This document shows positions 60,041 to 64,000 of a stretch of 64,000 nucleotides of DNA, piece after piece; positions within the stretch are counted from its first letter, which is position 1; each line of letters starts with the position of its first letter. The notes beneath the pieces were generated by a model. It saw only the letters and a program-made list of their open reading frames with translations, did no database searches and was not told the origin of the DNA. The stretch comes from Allacma fusca (Eukaryota; Arthropoda; Collembola; Symphypleona; Sminthuridae). The translations under genes and the position numbers were made by a program. Where the stretch lies: assembly GCA_947179485.1 (NCBI GenBank), contig OX359249.1:1488001-1552000 (forward strand). Reading direction: 5' to 3'.

Positions 60041-63000
60041 TGTTTCGAATCGTCACCCTGCCTATTCCTCAGGACGTGTGTCTCCATATATTTCCTTTGA
60101 TAATAAAATAAATAATAAGTTTGACATAATAATAATTTACAATGCTTATAAAAAAAATAATAATAAATAATAATTACTTTTAAGAAGGAGAAATGCGAAT
60201 GAAGTGTCCATCATACGTAGTGAAGAGATTACCTTGTCATGTTAATGACATGAAGGAAATGTTAGTCCTTTTGCACACAAACTCCAATCAATTTCTGCAT
60301 TTAAATCAGCCCTAATGAATAACAAAGGGAAGTAAACGCCTTATTTTTCAGTGACTCAGTCAAGTCAGTGTGCTTGTCGTTCAGAGTAGATTGAAAGTGC
60401 CCACGCAAGAGCATGGTTCCTGGTGGGAATGGGATATTATGGAGGGTTCTTTTGATTTTGATAATCACAATATCACAAATTGGGCTCCCAAGTAGTAAAA
60501 CCAGAGGCAGAGTTGGAATGAAAGAAACCAACTCAAGTACGATGCCTTCAGTGCCCCAGATGATAACGTTTTGTAATTTCAGAGATTCCAGTCTACGATT
60601 ATTTGTTTTGACAAGTGCTACAGGGCTACGCCCCGCACACAAACTGCCAAGTGCCAAACCACCGGGCTATACCCAATACCATCTTTCTCAATTTCTGCAT
60701 GTATGTACACAAAGTTCAGACACATAGACACACACACATGAGTAGATAGTACCTATAGGTACTCAATTAATATATCTACCAAGGCGTACTCACTCTCGCA
60801 ATCAGCTTGGTAATAAAAACCACAACTTTACAACGCATCCAAATTCCTTGGCTCACAATGCAACTTTTGTCATTTTTATTTCCCTCACAACATACAACAT
60901 CAATTCTCCCAGACTTTGTTTCGACCATTTTTTACGCACTGGCACACGTTCACCACTCGGGCTTAAATTTTTAACAGTCACCTTCATCGTCACAGTCCAA
61001 TAAAGACAGCGTCATCCGAGACAATTTAAAGGTTTTCGGATGCCATTATCAACCATTTCCGTGAAAGCTATATCTGAAATGAAAACTTTCTCACCTACTA
61101 TCCCAAGTAGGAATTTAGTAATCCTCCTCCCAATGAGATGTTCGTTACAAGTTATTTCCTTGATAAGATTTTTAAATTCGTAATGCTGTATGCGTCAATA
61201 TTTACACATCAGCATTTGTACATGTAATGCATTTACCTAGTAATAAATAATTTGTATTAGATATAATGCAGTAAGCTTTACAAGTAGGATTGCCTCATTG
61301 ATGTAATAATTATGTATTTGTAAGTTTACAATTTATAATATCAAACCAGTCTAAAAGAAATTTTGAGCTAAGCCAGCCTAACTTGGAGAATACAACTGGG
61401 CTGTGAACACAGTTATATTTTCCAGCTTCGTATATCAAGAATAATTATTACTACTATTCCGTGAAAGGAGCCAAAACTAATGACTCCAAATATATATAAT
61501 TAATTATATACATATATAATTATATATAATAATATATAGTTATTAATTAAATATAATATTTTTTTTAAATGAACTCAATCCTGGAGGGTTAACAGGGTAG
61601 AGGAATTTTCAAAAAACACAAACTTAATTTCTGGGCCCTGGAAATTCTTAACAGTTAGAGGGATTAAAGGCCCCGCAAATAAATCAAAGTAATGTCGAAT
61701 TACATTTCCCTAATCCAAAGTTGGGGATTCCAACTAACCTTAATTGTTTATAGCATTGGTACTTTTGGATTTGGAGTATGTATTTTGATATTGTGTGCAT
61801 GCCTTTTGCGGTTAAAATGCCTCCAACAGGAACTGCAGTGCATGTTATTGTTTCAGCTCAGCCTTTGGATCTGGATCAGAATACGATATAGTTGTGATTA
61901 TTTGGCTCCTACTCCTGATAACAAAGTTGACTAATCAACTGCTCTGAGCAGATCCTGTTTTAGTGATTGTAGTGTCACTGAATATTGTGAGCGTGCATGA
62001 GGATACTAATTGTACACAGCTCTCGCAATGACGTACTTCCTTGGGACAGTCAATTTGTATTTGCTATAATGACAATTTGTTATGCTACCGTACACGCTGA
62101 ATTATAAAGCATTGTTAATTATTTAGTCATTTTAATAAGTCATTTGGGATTAGGGACGGGTAGACCATACAATTAGTACACAATCAGTTTGCAGTCATTG
62201 TGGAGTCTTGCGTGGAAAAGTTGTCCTGCGCTATTTACCATGATCCGTTATAGCGAATAATATAATTATCTATAGTTGTTGTAGCATGGAATAAAATGTA
62301 GCCGTTGTCTGATATTGTGATTGGACAGAGTTCAATAATAATAATTATTGAAACCCTGTTGAGCACTCAAAGCTACAGCTACAAGTGAGGTGAGGTTGAG
62401 AGAATGAAGATTTTAGAGCGAAAGAGCTAATGAAGAGGTTAATGAAGAAGGAGTGGGTGTGAAGCCTTAGGACAGAGTATATTGGGACATGGCATACGTG
62501 GATGGAAGAGCGGAGGTCGGAACAGCCAAATTCATAGCCTCATGACCCTCGCTATAATCTACAACTCTTGTTCTCTCCACGTACCTCATCAAGTCCATAT
62601 GTAATAATAATCGTACATAATATGCTGAAGAGAGAGAGAGAGAGAGAGGGAGAGAGCTCACCTCGATCACACCTGGCAAACGTATGTGAGATTCAACATT
62701 TCCTATATCTTCATTCCAATGAGCTGTTATGCCAGAACACTAGAGCAGCATCCTAAGTGATGCACTTGAGTTCCACGTATCGTGGATGATTCATCCTCTC
62801 CACTATGTATAAACTTTTTTCTTCAAATATTAGTAATTATTATTGTAGCAGTACAATAATTTATTCCTGGGCACAAATACAGCATATATATGGTACCACA
62901 AACCTTTTGATTCCCCCTTAATCAGCCCATATAAGGACCAATGTCAAAAAATATCAATCCCCACGTTTTCTATATAGTCAATTCTCTTCCAGTTGAAAAA

Positions 63001-64000
63001 AAAAATTGTTTCATACTTTTAGCGGCAAATCTGCCGTAGTTTCAAAGTTGAGTAAAGAATTTAAAACTTTAAAAATTTACCGTATCCCCAAACAATCCTG
63101 GCTTTGCTACATTTCTTTAAGAGTTTTTGATACAGAATTTGGATCTGGTCTTTGAAAAATCTGAAAATATATTTCCACAAACATGGCGGAATGGAATATT
63201 GTTTCCTGTCTCTCATTATATGGACTAGAGGATATACATAAGTGCTCCTTGACACTCTGTACATGCATAAAAAAGAAATATCTTGAGGAAGATAATTACT
63301 TCTTTCACAGGGTACCACAAACACTTCCCTCTCATCTTAGTATAAGGGCCAATGTTTCAACTCCCCTATGATTTACCAAATCTTCCAGACTTTTTTATTC
63401 CAACCTTGTAGTTAAAAATCCTTAAAAGTCTGGATATTTCTGGAAAATTAGATTTTTTGAATTTTTACATCTACTTTAAAAAAATATCGGTTGGCACTTG
63501 TTTGTTGGAAATGTTATGGGCTCAACAGGGAGCTATCTGATAGGTCCTTAATTCGAGAATTGTGGGTATGACCTGTAAAAAAAGGGAGCAAGGTTGGGGA
63601 AATTCAGCTTTAGGGACACAATTTTATTAAGATTCGTTTTAGTCATCAAAATATCCTACTCCCTAGTAAAATTTGCTTTAGTGTCTCAGAAACTAAAAAT
63701 AAGGGACAGGATTGAAGTTTTTGTTATTATTTCAACTCTAACTTGTCTTACGCTTTGTTTAGTGCCCGAAAACACAAATTTTGATTTGGGAAGATGATAT
63801 CAGACTCAACTGAATTCCTATGAAATTTGCTCCAAAAAATTTGGAAGATCTGAAGTTCCTCCTTTCCCTCTTCTTTCTCACTTTTACTCCTACCGACCAC
63901 CGTCAAAAGATATTTGGAAAAGGCTTTCCTATCAATAACATAAAACAACCAAAATGTCACTTCTTCGAATAACACGTGACTTTTTCCTTAACTCTTTTTC
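60041..64000. other. Probable intron, no gene recognised
   Basis: AT-rich with a palindromic AT tract (61488-61560) and (GA)n at 62630-62650. A pair of overlapping frames at 60301-60727 (one per strand) contains GGGCTACGCCCCGCAC but no recognisable protein. An 80-codon ATG frame at 61692-61934 has hydrophobic runs but an AT-rich composition expected by chance. No further first-exon candidate with a strong donor was found. Confidence 0.4.

Noticed and set aside
60301..60727. Overlapping 118- and 104-codon frames on opposite strands
   Set aside because: Mutual shadows in a moderately GC-balanced patch; neither peptide shows a known motif.

Overview
The window reads as a piece of an animal nuclear genome, most likely an arthropod. 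It is strongly AT-rich and has no dense run of genes. It contains Helitron, hAT-type and TA-flanked transposon remains, many microsatellites, and short open segments that stop exactly at GT splice donors. A copepod or similar crustacean would fit the frequent TAATAATTATTA words, but that is only an impression. No bacterial-style operon, rRNA, tRNA or CRISPR array was seen.

Roughly 1-11,700 and 18,000-35,300 are repeat-dense. Four elements are complete at both ends: each has short terminal inverted repeats and an 8-bp target duplication (244-1039, 11125-11681, 20783-21614, 24698-25362). A fifth (4430-5303) has a 7/8 duplication and weaker ends, and two decayed relatives lie at 6456-7289 and 9400-10043. 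Each family carries its own short word repeated just inside its ends. Also present are a Helitron relic with the C-terminal end of its helicase (2358-2726), a second Helitron 3' end (5460-5500), a long foldback element whose arms are a pyrimidine and a purine minisatellite (18058-19018), a 291-bp TA-flanked foldback element (28443-28733), small pogo/Tigger-like elements and several minisatellites.

The most striking item is a palindromic element at 27448-27857. Each of its two arms carries a type I hammerhead ribozyme motif, on opposite strands.

The only convincing host coding sequence is a set of short ATG-started segments on the + strand, each ending at a good splice donor in phase 0: 13768-14034, 29858-29962, 39844-39981 and 51442-51576. 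Weaker candidates lie at 9080-9136 and 40164-40235. The simplest reading is that most of the window is the 5' part of one very long gene (or neighbouring genes) with several alternative first coding exons, whose shared downstream exons lie beyond 64,000. The protein family was not recognised. From about 35,800 onward the sequence is mainly plain intron-like DNA with microsatellites.
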